Shown here piece after piece: positions 8,419-17,195 of a stretch of DNA of 64,000 bases (within the stretch, counting starts at the first letter, position 1; every line of letters begins with the position of its first letter). The notes beneath the pieces were generated by a model. It made no database searches. It was not told the origin of the DNA and saw only the letters and a program-made list of their open reading frames with translations. Source of the DNA: JBBPZA01 sp963797015 (lineage in GTDB: Bacteria > Actinomycetota > Thermoleophilia > Solirubrobacterales > Solirubrobacteraceae); contig CAWCNV010000001.1 of the NCBI GenBank assembly GCA_963797015.1, positions 1 through 64,000 on the forward strand. The letters are read 5' to 3'. The translations under genes and the position numbers were made by a program.

Positions 8419-10350
8419 GTGGGGGTCGTCTTCGCGGGCCTGATGCTGGTGATGCTGCTGGCGGCGCTCGACCAGACGATCGTCGCGACGGCGCTGCCGA
8501 CGATCGTTCGCGACCTCGGCGGGCTGGACAAGATCTCGTGGGTCACGAGCTCCTACCTGCTCGCGCAGACCGCGGTCATCCCGCTGTACGGCAAGCTCGG
8601 CGACCTGCTCGGGCGCAAGCGCGTGCTGCAGAGCGCGGTCGTGATCTTTCTGCTCGGCTCGGCGCTGTGCGGGCTGGCGGGCTCGATGGAAGCGCTGATC
8701 GCCGCACGCGCCGTGCAGGGCCTGGGAGCGGGAGGCTTGATCGTGCTCGTCCAGGCGACCGTGGGCGACGTAGTGCCGCCGCGCGAGCGGGGCCGCTACC
8801 AGGGCCTGTTCGGAGCGGTGTTCGGCCTGGCCAGCGTCGCCGGACCGGTGCTCGGGGGGCTGATCGTCGAGCACACGACATGGCGCTGGATCTTCTACGT
8901 CAACCTGCCCTTCGGCGCGCTCGCGCTGTTCGTCCTCGGGGCGACCCTGCCCACGATCCAGGGCCGGGACCGGCCGGTGATCGACTACCTGGGGGCGGCG
9001 CTGCTCGCCGGGTCGGTGAGCGCGATCGTCCTCGTCACGAGCCTCGGCGGCACGACGTGGGCGTGGGCCTCGGCGCAGGTCGTGCTCGTGTCGGCCGCCG
9101 CCGTGGTGATGGCCGCCGCGTTCCTCGCCGTCGAGCGCCGCGCGCGCGAGCCGGTGCTGCCGCCCGCTGTGCTGGGCGACGAAGTCTTCCGCGTGGCCGG
9201 CGCGCTCTCGCTGATCGTGGGCTTCGCGCTGTTCGGATCGCTCGCGTTCCTGCCGCTGTTCTTCCAGACCGTCAACGGCGCCGGCCCGATCGCCTCGGGG
9301 CTGCGGCTCACGCCGATGATGGTCGGGCTGCTGCTCACCTCAGTCGTGTCCGGGCGCCTGATCACACGCTTCGGCCGCTACAAGCCGTTCCCGGTCGCCG
9401 GGACCGCGGTGCTCGCGGTGGGCATGCTTCTCTTGACGCGGCTCGACGTCGACACGAGCGGGAGCGCGGCGGCCTTCTACCTGCTCGTCGTGGGTCTCGG
9501 CCTCGGCCTGGTCATGCCGGTGCTGATCCTCGCCGTGCAGAACGCCATGGACTACGCGGTGCTGGGGACCGCGACGTCCGGCGTCACGCTCGCGCGCGGT
9601 ATGGGCGGCGCGCTTGGGACCGCCATTTTCGGGTCGATCTTCATCAACCGCCTGCATTCGCAGCTCGATAGCCTGGCCGGCGGTCGCCCGGGCGGGTTGC
9701 CGGGGGCCGCGCATCCGCTCACCGGCGAGCAGGTCGCACGGCTGCCGGCTCCGCTGCGCTCGCTCTACCAGACCGCCTACGTGCACGCGCTGCGCCCGGT
9801 GTTCCTGGTGGCGGCCGGGGCCGCCGCGCTCGGCTTCCTGCTCAGCTGGCGCCTGCGCGAGCGCCCGCTGCGCGCCACGGCGGCGACCAGCAGCGGGCTG
9901 GAGGATGCGCTCGCGGCGCCCAAGGGCGCAGACTCGCTGGCCGAGATCGACCGCGCGCTGAGCGTGCTCGTCAGCCGCGAGCGGCGACGCGCGTTCCACG
10001 CCCGGGTGGCCGAGCGGGCGGGGGTCGATCTGACCCCGGGCGCCGTGTGGGCGCTGGCGCGGCTCGACGCCTACGGCTTCGACGGGACCTTCGCGATGGC
10101 GCGCCGCCAGGGCATCGAGGAGGAGCACATCGCCGCCGTGGTGCAGGAGCTGCGCGACCGCGGCCTGGTGACCGGGCCTGCCGGCGAGGCGAAGCTGACG
10201 CCCGCCGGTCGCGCGGTCGCCGATCAGGTCCTGGCGGCGCGGCGCGAGGAGCTCGACCGCATGCTCGCCGACCCGACCGCGGACCGCGATCCCCGCGTCG
10301 AGGCGCTGCTCGCGCGCCTCTCGGTCGAGCTCGCCGGCCAGCGGCCGTGA
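8419..10350 (+). CDS. EmrB/QacA-type MFS drug exporter with C-terminal winged-helix-like domain
   Basis: About 643 residues. The first 490 or so form a 14-helix DHA2-family proton antiporter: ALDQTIVATALPTIVRDLGG (motif D1), YLLAQTAVIPLYGKLGDLLGRK (motif A) and GLGAGGLIVLVQATVGDVVPP (motif B/C). The last 140 residues, after LSWRLRERPLR, are cytosolic. They contain LTPGAVWALARLDAYG, EEHIAAVVQELRDRGLVTG and KLTPAGRAVADQVLAARREEL, which read like a MarR-type winged helix. This could be an autoregulatory or ligand-sensing tail. The start is uncertain: no ATG lies near, GTG 8419 directly precedes the first helix, and upstream codons overlap the peroxidase gene. Confidence 0.88.
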   Translation: MGVVFAGLMLVMLLAALDQTIVATALPTIVRDLGGLDKISWVTSSYLLAQTAVIPLYGKLGDLLGRKRVLQSAVVIFLLGSALCGLAGSMEALIAARAVQGLGAGGLIVLVQATVGDVVPPRERGRYQGLFGAVFGLASVAGPVLGGLIVEHTTWRWIFYVNLPFGALALFVLGATLPTIQGRDRPVIDYLGAALLAGSVSAIVLVTSLGGTTWAWASAQVVLVSAAAVVMAAAFLAVERRAREPVLPPAVLGDEVFRVAGALSLIVGFALFGSLAFLPLFFQTVNGAGPIASGLRLTPMMVGLLLTSVVSGRLITRFGRYKPFPVAGTAVLAVGMLLLTRLDVDTSGSAAAFYLLVVGLGLGLVMPVLILAVQNAMDYAVLGTATSGVTLARGMGGALGTAIFGSIFINRLHSQLDSLAGGRPGGLPGAAHPLTGEQVARLPAPLRSLYQTAYVHALRPVFLVAAGAAALGFLLSWRLRERPLRATAATSSGLEDALAAPKGADSLAEIDRALSVLVSRERRRAFHARVAERAGVDLTPGAVWALARLDAYGFDGTFAMARRQGIEEEHIAAVVQELRDRGLVTGPAGEAKLTPAGRAVADQVLAARREELDRMLADPTADRDPRVEALLARLSVELAGQRP

Positions 10351-10396
10351 GCACACCCACACCGCCGACGCGCGCTTTCGTGCAGAATGGCGACCC

Positions 10397-11386
10397 GTGC
10401 CGGTCGACCCCGCGATCCAGGGCTTGCTCTCGCTGCTCGAGTCGATGGGCGACCGGAGCCTCGCCGCCGGGACGCCCGAGCAGGCGCGCGCCGGGTTCCG
10501 CCTGCTGACCGTCGACCTGCGCCGGCCCGAGACGATCGTCCCCGTGGGCTCGACCGAGGACATCGCGATCCCGGGCGCCGCCGGCGAGCTTCCGGCGCGA
10601 ATCTACCGCCCCGAGGCCGAGGGTGAGCTGCCGACAATCCTGTTCCTCCACGGCGGCGGGTTCGTGATCGGCGACGTCGACACGCACGACAATCAGTGCC
10701 GCGCCGTGTGCCGCGACGTCGAGGCGGTGGTGGTGAGCGTCGGCTACCGGCTCGCGCCTGAGGCGCCGTTCCCGGCGGCGGTCGAGGATGCGCTGGCCGC
10801 GACCACGTGGGCGGCGGACCACGTCGACGAGCTCGGCGGCGACGCCGCGCGCCTCGCGATCGCCGGCGACAGCGCCGGGGGCAACCTCGCCGCGGTCGTC
10901 GCCCAGCTCGCGCGCGACGCCGGCGCGCCGCCGATCGCCGCGCAGCTCCTGCTCTACCCGGGGGTCGACTTCCGCGAGGGCGACGACTACCCGTCCCGCG
11001 AGGAGAACGCCGAGGGGTACTTTCTCACGCTCGAGGACATGGGCTGGTTCCGCGACCACTACGTGGGAAGCTCGGATCCCACCGATCCGCGGCTGTCGCC
11101 GCTGCTCGCCGAGGACCTGTCGGGCCTGCCGCCGGCGGTCATCGTCACCGCGCAGTACGACCCGCTGCGCGACGAGGGCGAGGCCTACGCGCGCGCGCTC
11201 GAATCGGCCGGCGTTCCCGTGGTCCTGCATTGCTACGACGGGCTGATCCACGGCTTCTTCGATCTCGGCACGCTCAGCCCGGCCGCCGCCGCGGCGGTCG
11301 ACGAGACGTGCGCCGACCTGCGCCGGCTCCTCGAGGGCTCAGCGGTGGACGGCCGCGAGCAGGGACGCGTAGGAGCGGACCAGTAG
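10397..11386 (+). CDS. Alpha/beta hydrolase, hormone-sensitive-lipase (type IV) esterase
   Basis: A 329-residue cytoplasmic carboxylesterase. The oxyanion-hole HGGG is at 85-88, the nucleophile elbow GDSAGG at 157-162 (Ser159), the acid Asp255 lies in YDPLRDEGEAYA and the base His285 in GLIHGFFD. The spacing fits the HSL/bacterial type IV family, which hydrolyses short-chain esters. The start is GTG 10397, 46 bp after the transporter stop. Its 3' end overlaps the oppositely oriented hypothetical gene by 48 bp. The physiological ester is unknown. Confidence 0.92.
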   Translation: MPVDPAIQGLLSLLESMGDRSLAAGTPEQARAGFRLLTVDLRRPETIVPVGSTEDIAIPGAAGELPARIYRPEAEGELPTILFLHGGGFVIGDVDTHDNQCRAVCRDVEAVVVSVGYRLAPEAPFPAAVEDALAATTWAADHVDELGGDAARLAIAGDSAGGNLAAVVAQLARDAGAPPIAAQLLLYPGVDFREGDDYPSREENAEGYFLTLEDMGWFRDHYVGSSDPTDPRLSPLLAEDLSGLPPAVIVTAQYDPLRDEGEAYARALESAGVPVVLHCYDGLIHGFFDLGTLSPAAAAAVDETCADLRRLLEGSAVDGREQGRVGADQ

Positions 11387-11920
11387 CGCGCGCTCCTCGA
11401 CCAGGCGCGGGTCGCCGGGCCGCGAGCCGTCCTTGACCCACGCGTCGGAGACGTCCATGGCGCGCGCGCGCAGCTCCGCGGCCTGCGTCACGTCCTCGGC
11501 GGGCACGGCGTAGGTGTAGGCGTACAGGTCGCGCAGCGCCGCGACCAGCTCCGGCGAGGGAGCGTCGGGCTTGTCGGGGTCGTGCTGGGCCTCGCGATGC
11601 GCGCGCCACCACTCGACTTCGAGCTCCGCGGCGCGGGCGGTGTCGAAGCCGGCGCCACCCTCGCTCGCCGCGAGCAGGCGGTAGAAGCGCCGCATCAGCG
11701 CTCGCGCGGCATCGGGGTCGTTGTTCGGGAAGGGCGCCCACTTCTGGTTGGCTCGGAGCACGAGCCAGGCGCCCAGCAGCGTCCTGGGCCAGCTCATGCC
11801 GAACGCCGAGCGGACCATCCCGATCGAGGCGGCGAGGAACGGGATCCAGCGCCGCTGGTAGTAGGTCTCCCACGCGCGGCACTCGAAACCGCCTACGCTG
11901 CGGGGGTCGAAGGAGCGCAC
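11339..11920 (-). CDS. Conserved hypothetical protein
   Basis: A 193-residue protein I do not recognise. It is rich in Trp, Arg and Ala, with a hydrophobic segment near residues 27-55 (FLAASIGMVRSAFGM, then LLGAWLVLRAN) that could be membrane-associated but is not a clear helix pair. The rest looks helical and acidic, and no cofactor motif is visible. It starts at a GTG only 3 bp from the divergent start of the beta-propeller gene and overlaps the esterase tail-to-tail by 48 bp. It is retained because codon usage looks genuine (strong GC3) and the product composition is protein-like. Confidence 0.6.
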   Translation of the reverse strand: MRSFDPRSVGGFECRAWETYYQRRWIPFLAASIGMVRSAFGMSWPRTLLGAWLVLRANQKWAPFPNNDPDAARALMRRFYRLLAASEGGAGFDTARAAELEVEWWRAHREAQHDPDKPDAPSPELVAALRDLYAYTYAVPAEDVTQAAELRARAMDVSDAWVKDGSRPGDPRLVEERALLVRSYASLLAAVHR

Positions 11921-11923
11921 GGC

Positions 11924-13120
11924 GTGAGACTACGTGGCTTGAAGTCGGTCGTGGTGCTGCTCGCGCTGGGGGTCCTGGCGGCCACGGCGGGCCCGGCGTC
12001 GGCCGCAACCGCGCGCCGCGACGTCGTCTTCGTGGCCAACAGCTACGACGGCACCGTCTACCTCTTCGACGCTCATCGGTTCAACCGGCTCGGCAGGCCG
12101 TTGAACGTCGTCCCGGATGGCAAGACGCCGCGCGATCCCGCGAAGGCCAAGCTGTATCCGGGGGTGATCGCCAACCGCGGTGAGGTCAACTACGCGCAGG
12201 ACATCGAGGTCTCCCCGGGCGGCACGGTGGTGTACGTCTCGCGCGGGTACCTCGGCGACGTGGCCGCCTTCCGGCTTCGCACCGGGAAGATGCTGTGGCG
12301 CACGGATGTGCCCAGCGTGCGCGCGGACCACGCGAGGATCTCGCCGGACGGCCGGCGGCTGTTCGTCACCGCGCTGCCCGGCAACCGGGTCTACGCGCTG
12401 AGCGCGCGCACCGGGCGCATCGCGGGCTCCTTCCAGGCCGGCGACTACCCGCACGAGCTCGAGTTCTCGCCCGACGGCCGGCTGCTCTACAACGGCAGCC
12501 TCGGCGACCAGCTCGCGCCGTTCGGGCAGGATCGCGGCGTGCGGCAGCTCACGGTGGTGAACGCGCGCACGCTCGCGGTCGTGCGGCGCTTCGAGTTCGA
12601 TGCCGGCGTGCGGCCGTTCACGATCACGCCGGACGGCCGGACCGCGGTCTTGCAGCTCTCCTACCTCAACGGCTTCGTGGTGCTCGACGTCCGGACCGGG
12701 CGGCGCCGGACGGTCGAGCTGCCGCTCAGCTCCGCGGCGGCGCGGCTCTCGCCGGCCGACTACCCCAACAAGGCGGCCCATCACGGGATCGCGCTCTCGG
12801 CCGGCGGCCGCTACGTGTGCGACCTGGGCACGATCTCCGACTACGCCGCCCTCGTCCCTCTGCGCGGACGAGGGCCGTACACGATCGTCCCGGTCGGGAT
12901 GGCGCCCGGCGAGGCGATCACGAGCCGCGACGGCCGCTACTGCATCGCCGTCTCGCGCGGCCCGACGGCGCTGAATCGCCCGCGCGTGCGCGACGGCGAC
13001 AGCGTCTCGGTCATCTCCTACGCGCGGCGCCGGGAGGTCAGGCGCCTGCGCGCGGGAAGGCACCCGCAGGACCTGGCCGAGGCGTCGGTGCCGGAGGCCG
13101 TGCTGCGAGCGCGGCGGTAG
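11924..13120 (+). CDS. Secreted YVTN-type beta-propeller protein
   Basis: A 398-residue exported protein. The signal peptide is residues 1-27 (hydrophobic VVVLLALGVLAATAG, cleavage after ASA). Repeated blades follow, each with the D/N-G-x-V signature: FVANSYDGTVYLFDA, VSPGGTVVYVSRG, ISPDGRRLFVTALPG, FSPDGRLLYNGSLG and ITPDGRTAVLQLSY. These are YVTN/lactonase-like blades. Such propellers bind ligands or have lactonase-like activity; no catalytic residue set can be assigned. The start is GTG 11924, with AAGGAG 8-13 nt upstream. It stands alone, with about 100 bp before the next gene. Confidence 0.82.
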   Translation: MRLRGLKSVVVLLALGVLAATAGPASAATARRDVVFVANSYDGTVYLFDAHRFNRLGRPLNVVPDGKTPRDPAKAKLYPGVIANRGEVNYAQDIEVSPGGTVVYVSRGYLGDVAAFRLRTGKMLWRTDVPSVRADHARISPDGRRLFVTALPGNRVYALSARTGRIAGSFQAGDYPHELEFSPDGRLLYNGSLGDQLAPFGQDRGVRQLTVVNARTLAVVRRFEFDAGVRPFTITPDGRTAVLQLSYLNGFVVLDVRTGRRRTVELPLSSAAARLSPADYPNKAAHHGIALSAGGRYVCDLGTISDYAALVPLRGRGPYTIVPVGMAPGEAITSRDGRYCIAVSRGPTALNRPRVRDGDSVSVISYARRREVRRLRAGRHPQDLAEASVPEAVLRARR

Positions 13121-13223
13121 GCGACCGGCACCGCCGCCCGCCGGCCCCGGAGCCGCTCCGCCGGCCTAACCGCGGTTTAAGAGTCCGGGACTACTGTGTG
13201 GTCTACCTTCAGAGGAGACCGCG

Positions 13224-14390
13224 ATGTCCTACCTGCGCACTGTCTCGACCCGCCGGCTGCTGGTTCTCCTCGCTGCGGTGGTGATCGGCGCCGGAGCGGT
13301 GACCGCGATCGCCCTCGCGGCCACCGGCTCGGGCACCAAGCCGCCGCCGAAGCCCCTCGCCCAGGCGGTTCAGGATGCGCTCAACGCGCCGCAGATCAAG
13401 GGCGTCACTGCGAGGATCTCGTTCACCAACCGGCTGGTCGACTCGGGGACGCTCCGGGGTTCTGATCCGTTGCTCACGGGCGCGTCGGGACGGCTGTGGG
13501 CGTCCGGCGACCGCCTGCGGCTCGAGCTCCAGGCCGCGCCCGACACCGGTGCGGGCGACGTGCAGGTCCTGGTCGCGGGGCGCAACCTGACCGTCTATGA
13601 GAGCGGCTCGCGGACCGCCTACCGGATGCTGCTCCCCAAGGACCGCGGCCGCGGCGGCGCCGTGCCGTCGCTCGCGCGCATCCAGCACGCGATCACGCGC
13701 CTGTCACAGCGCGTCGCACTGTCGGGCGCGATCCCGAGCAACGTCGCGGGCCAACCCACCTATACCGCGCGCGGCGAGCCTCGCAACAACGGAGGCCTCC
13801 TCGGCGGCGCCGAGGTGTCGTGGGACGCCGAAAACGGCGTGCCGCTGCGCGCCGCGGTGTACGCGGCCGGCAACTCCACGCCGGTGCTCGAGTTCAAGGC
13901 GACCGACGTCTCGTTCGGCCCGGTTCCCGCCGGCGACCTCGCGCCGAAGCTCCCGGCTCCCGCCAGGACAGTGAACCTCGACCCCGGCGCCGGCGGGCGG
14001 AACTCACAGGGCGGCCGCGAGGTCACGGGCCTGGCCGCGGTGCGCCGCAGGGTCGGCTTCGCGCTCAGCGCTCCGAGCACGCTCGCCGGCCGGCCGCGGC
14101 AGGAGGTCCGGCTCGTGGAGCTGAAGTCCGCGCCGGGCGCGCTCGTGACCTACGGCCGCGGCCTCGGTGGCATCGCCGTGCTTCAGGCCCCGGCGCGCGC
14201 CGCGGACACCGGCGGCGTGCTGGGGGAGGGTGGACCATCGCTGCCGTCGATCTCGGTGAACGGCGCCTCCGGCGATGAGCTCTCGACGCCGCTCGGGACG
14301 CTTATCCGCTTCAGCCGCGACGGAGTGCAGTACACCGTGGTCGGCTCGGTGCCGCGCGCGGTGGCCGAGGCGGCCGCGCGAGGTCTCTGA
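13224..14390 (+). CDS. Secreted LolA/RseB-like lipoprotein-carrier-fold protein
   Basis: 388 residues with an N-terminal membrane anchor or signal (about 12-33, LLVLLAAVVIGAGAVTAIAL). The body resembles the LolA/MucB-RseB half-barrel fold as seen in actinobacterial secreted proteins: an N-terminal block with LWASGDRLRLELQ and QVLVAGRNLTVYESGSRTAY, then a linker and PTYTARGEPRNNGGLLGGAEVSWD. A C-terminal domain with DGVQYTVVGSVPR repeats the theme. The start ATG has AGAGGAGA 9-16 nt upstream. It sits 5 bp before the ABC ATPase gene and is probably co-transcribed, so it may bind a lipid or sense envelope state for that transporter (inference). Confidence 0.75.
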   Translation: MSYLRTVSTRRLLVLLAAVVIGAGAVTAIALAATGSGTKPPPKPLAQAVQDALNAPQIKGVTARISFTNRLVDSGTLRGSDPLLTGASGRLWASGDRLRLELQAAPDTGAGDVQVLVAGRNLTVYESGSRTAYRMLLPKDRGRGGAVPSLARIQHAITRLSQRVALSGAIPSNVAGQPTYTARGEPRNNGGLLGGAEVSWDAENGVPLRAAVYAAGNSTPVLEFKATDVSFGPVPAGDLAPKLPAPARTVNLDPGAGGRNSQGGREVTGLAAVRRRVGFALSAPSTLAGRPRQEVRLVELKSAPGALVTYGRGLGGIAVLQAPARAADTGGVLGEGGPSLPSISVNGASGDELSTPLGTLIRFSRDGVQYTVVGSVPRAVAEAAARGL

Positions 14391-14395
14391 GCGCG

Positions 14396-15352
14396 ATGGC
14401 CGCACCGCCGCTCGAGGTCCGCGGTCTCACCAAGCACTACGGGAAGCTGGTCGCCGTCGACGGCGTCGACCTCACCGTCGAGCCGGGCGACGTGTTCGGC
14501 TACCTGGGTCCCAACGGCGCGGGCAAGACCACCTCGCTGAGGATGATGCTCGGCCTGATCCGCCCGACCGCCGGCTCGGTGCGGCTGTTCGGCCGCGATC
14601 CGCAGGCCGGCGTCGCCGCGCTCGAAGGCGTCGCGGGCTTCGTCGAGGCGCCGCGGTTCTACCCGTACCTGAGCGGCCGGCGCAACCTCGAGCTGTGCGC
14701 GGCGCTGGACGGGGGAGGGGCGCGCGGGCGGATCGACGAGGTCTTGGACGTCGTGGAGCTGCGCGACCGCGCGAAGGACAGGGTGGGCGGCTACTCGCAC
14801 GGCATGGGCCAGCGCCTGGGCATCGCCGCCGCGCTCCTGCGCCGGCCGCGGCTGCTGCTGCTCGACGAGCCGGCGACCGGCCTCGATCCCGCGGGGATGC
14901 GCGACATGCGCGTGCTGATCCGCCGCCTCGCCGGCGAGGGCATGACCGTGCTGCTCTCCAGCCACCTGCTAGCCGAGGTCGAGGAGCTGTGCAACCGCGT
15001 GGCGATCATCAGGCGGGGAAGCGTCGCCTACGAAGGGGCGCTCGCGGACCTGCGCCGCGCCGCCGGCTCGACCCACCGCCTACGGACGACCGACGACGAG
15101 CGCGCGCTGGCGGTCGCCCGCGCGCAGCCGGGGATCGACGAGGTAGAGCGGTCCGCGCACGACGGCGTCCAGCTGCGAGCGGCCTCGGAGGGCGCGATCG
15201 CCCAGCTCACGGTCGCGCTGACCGAGGCCGGCGCACTCATCCTCGAGCTCGCCCCTCGCCACGCGACGCTCGAGGAGCTCTTCTTCGCGCTGACCGAGAG
15301 CGACGGCGCGGCCGGCAACGGGACCGCGGCCGAGCGGGCGGTGGCCGCGTGA
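14396..15352 (+). CDS. ABC transporter ATP-binding protein (DrrA/CcmA-like)
   Basis: 318 residues, the nucleotide-binding subunit of an ABC exporter. Walker A is GPNGAGKTT (38-46), the signature YSHGMGQ is near 133-139, Walker B is LLLLDEPATGLDP (153-165) and the switch His is in LLSSHLL. The C-terminal 90 residues after the core resemble the DUF4162 tail of DrrA-type ATPases. It overlaps the permease gene by 4 bp (GTGA). It is the energy-coupling half of a two-gene exporter, and the substrate is unknown. Confidence 0.95.
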   Translation: MAAPPLEVRGLTKHYGKLVAVDGVDLTVEPGDVFGYLGPNGAGKTTSLRMMLGLIRPTAGSVRLFGRDPQAGVAALEGVAGFVEAPRFYPYLSGRRNLELCAALDGGGARGRIDEVLDVVELRDRAKDRVGGYSHGMGQRLGIAAALLRRPRLLLLDEPATGLDPAGMRDMRVLIRRLAGEGMTVLLSSHLLAEVEELCNRVAIIRRGSVAYEGALADLRRAAGSTHRLRTTDDERALAVARAQPGIDEVERSAHDGVQLRAASEGAIAQLTVALTEAGALILELAPRHATLEELFFALTESDGAAGNGTAAERAVAA

Positions 15353-16218
15353 GCGTCGCCACGGCCCCTGCCCCGGCCACCGAAGCCGCCGCTGCGCGCT
15401 CCAGGCCCGGCGTCGGCACCGTCTACCGCTGGGAGCTGGTCAAGCTGCGCTTCCAGAAGCGCACATACCTGGGGCTCGGCGCGGCGGCGCTGGTGCCGAT
15501 CATCTTCTGCGTGGCGGTCGCGACCCAGAGCGGAGAGCCCAACGACGTCGCCTTCGGGCGCTACATCCACTCCACCGGGCTGGCCATCCCGCTCGTGCTG
15601 CTGCTCTTCGGCTCGGTGTGGATGTTCCCGCTCATCACCGCTCTGGTGGCGGGCGACATCGTCGCGGCGGAGGACCACAACGGCACGCTCAAGACGATCC
15701 TCACGCGCTCGGTGGACCGGCACGTCGTGTTCGGCGGCAAGGCGCTCGCGGCCATGACCTACGCGGTGGCGGCGATCGTGCTCAGCGGCGCGGTGGGGGT
15801 CGCCGCGGGGACGGTCGTGTCGGGCTTCGACCCGCTTCCGACGCTGACCGGCACGACGGTCTCGGCGTCGCACGCGCTCGGCCTCGTCGGCGGCAGCCTG
15901 CTCGTGTACCTGATGCCGATCCTCGCCATCGCCGCGATCGGGCTGCTGTTCTCGACCGTGTTCCGCAACAGCGCCGCGGCGGTCGTCGGAACGCTGATGG
16001 CCTCGCTGCTCCTGCAGCTCATCGGGATCCTGCCCGGCCTCGACTTCGCGCGCCCCTACCTGCTCTCGACCCAGTTCGACGCCTGGCAGGGCCTACTCCG
16101 CGAGCCCGTGGACTGGGCCCCGATCGTGAGAGCGGCGTGGGTGTGCGCGCTCTACGGGGTCCCGGCGCTGATCGGGGCCTTCCTGGTCTTCATGCGCCGC
16201 GACGTCGCGGGAGGCTGA
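15349..16218 (+). CDS. ABC transporter permease (ABC-2 family)
   Basis: 289 residues with six predicted membrane helices, starting around residues 42-60 (LGLGAAALVPIIFCVAVAT) and ending near 285. The pattern, with a large loop after helix 1 and the ITALVAGDIVAAEDHNGTLKTILTR motif, is the ABC-2 permease signature. The GTG at 15349 overlaps the ATPase stop, which fixes the start. It forms the membrane half of the exporter with the preceding gene. It converges on the PLC-like gene with a 4 bp gap. Confidence 0.92.
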   Translation: MSVATAPAPATEAAAARSRPGVGTVYRWELVKLRFQKRTYLGLGAAALVPIIFCVAVATQSGEPNDVAFGRYIHSTGLAIPLVLLLFGSVWMFPLITALVAGDIVAAEDHNGTLKTILTRSVDRHVVFGGKALAAMTYAVAAIVLSGAVGVAAGTVVSGFDPLPTLTGTTVSASHALGLVGGSLLVYLMPILAIAAIGLLFSTVFRNSAAAVVGTLMASLLLQLIGILPGLDFARPYLLSTQFDAWQGLLREPVDWAPIVRAAWVCALYGVPALIGAFLVFMRRDVAGG

Positions 16219-16222
16219 CCGC

Positions 16223-17188
16223 CTACGGCGCGAACGCCCTGTTCAGCTTGCGCACGGCGGCGAACAGGCCGCCGGTCTGGAAGCGGTCGACCGCGACCAG
16301 GTTCGGGATCCGCCCGCGCACCTTGCGACACGTCTTCGCGCGGCGCACGATCGCGCGCGTCGCGTTGACCTGGGCGGCGGTCGTGTCGCTGGCCGGGAAG
16401 GGCGGCGACCAGTGGTTGAGCAGGAACAGCGAGCCGTTCGTCCCGCCCCGATTGGGCCGGCAGCTCGCCGTGAGCTGGGCCGGGTCGGTGAGCTGCGCGA
16501 CCGCCGGCCAGTCGTAGGGCGTCTCCTGGAGGATGCCCTCGTAGGCGGAGTGGTACCACGCGACGCCCGACCTATTGCTCTCGTGGAGCAGCAGAACCTG
16601 CCTGCGGCGGGCGATCATCCGCCGCAGCGTGGGCCACGGCGGGTTAGTCGCGCCGCGATACACGTAGCGGCCCAGTCCGCTGCGCTTGACGACCTTGGCG
16701 AAGTCGGGCGCGCTGACGTAGTCCTCGACGTCGAACACCAGCACCTCGCGCGGGTTGTCGCGCAGGAAGTCACGCACCGAGCGCAGCGCGCCGACCAGCT
16801 TCGTCGCGCCGAGTGCGCAGCTCACGTGGCACAGGTAGAGCCGCCGGCCCGGGGTGGACGCGGTCGCGTTCACCACCGTACCGTCTGGCTGCCGCACGGC
16901 GTAATACGTGTCGATCAGGAAGCCCCGTACGCCCAGACGCAGCTGATCGGGGATGCCGACCTGCTGGTTGGGTAGCTGGAAGCCCTCAGAGCCGGCCGAC
17001 ATCGAGTTGTGCGTCGAGGGCAGCACGACCTGGTCGAGCCGCCGGTCGCAGAGGCTCCGCGACCCGTTGCAGCGCTCGACCTTGCCCGCCGCGCTGCCGG
17101 CGAGCAGCGCGAAAGCGAGCAGCGCAAGAACCGCAACTCGCGCGATGCCGGCGGAAGTGGCCGGCGCGCGGCGCCCTTTCGCGGTCAC
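16223..17188 (-). CDS. Secreted phosphatidylinositol-specific phospholipase C-like phosphodiesterase
   Basis: 321 residues with a signal peptide (about 1-35, hydrophobic LALLAFALLAG). The TIM-barrel PLC X-like domain shows LPSTHNSMS with the first catalytic His60, GVRGFLIDTYY with acidic Asp93, LYLCHVSC with the second catalytic His121, and REVLVFDVEDY. This matches bacterial PI-PLC-like phosphodiesterases that cleave phosphodiester head groups outside the cell. The exact lipid is unknown. The GTG start lies 7 bp after the stop of the upstream DUF3089 gene, so it is the third gene of an exported-hydrolase operon. Confidence 0.85.
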   Translation of the reverse strand: MTAKGRRAPATSAGIARVAVLALLAFALLAGSAAGKVERCNGSRSLCDRRLDQVVLPSTHNSMSAGSEGFQLPNQQVGIPDQLRLGVRGFLIDTYYAVRQPDGTVVNATASTPGRRLYLCHVSCALGATKLVGALRSVRDFLRDNPREVLVFDVEDYVSAPDFAKVVKRSGLGRYVYRGATNPPWPTLRRMIARRRQVLLLHESNRSGVAWYHSAYEGILQETPYDWPAVAQLTDPAQLTASCRPNRGGTNGSLFLLNHWSPPFPASDTTAAQVNATRAIVRRAKTCRKVRGRIPNLVAVDRFQTGGLFAAVRKLNRAFAP

Positions 17189-17195
17189 TGCGTCC

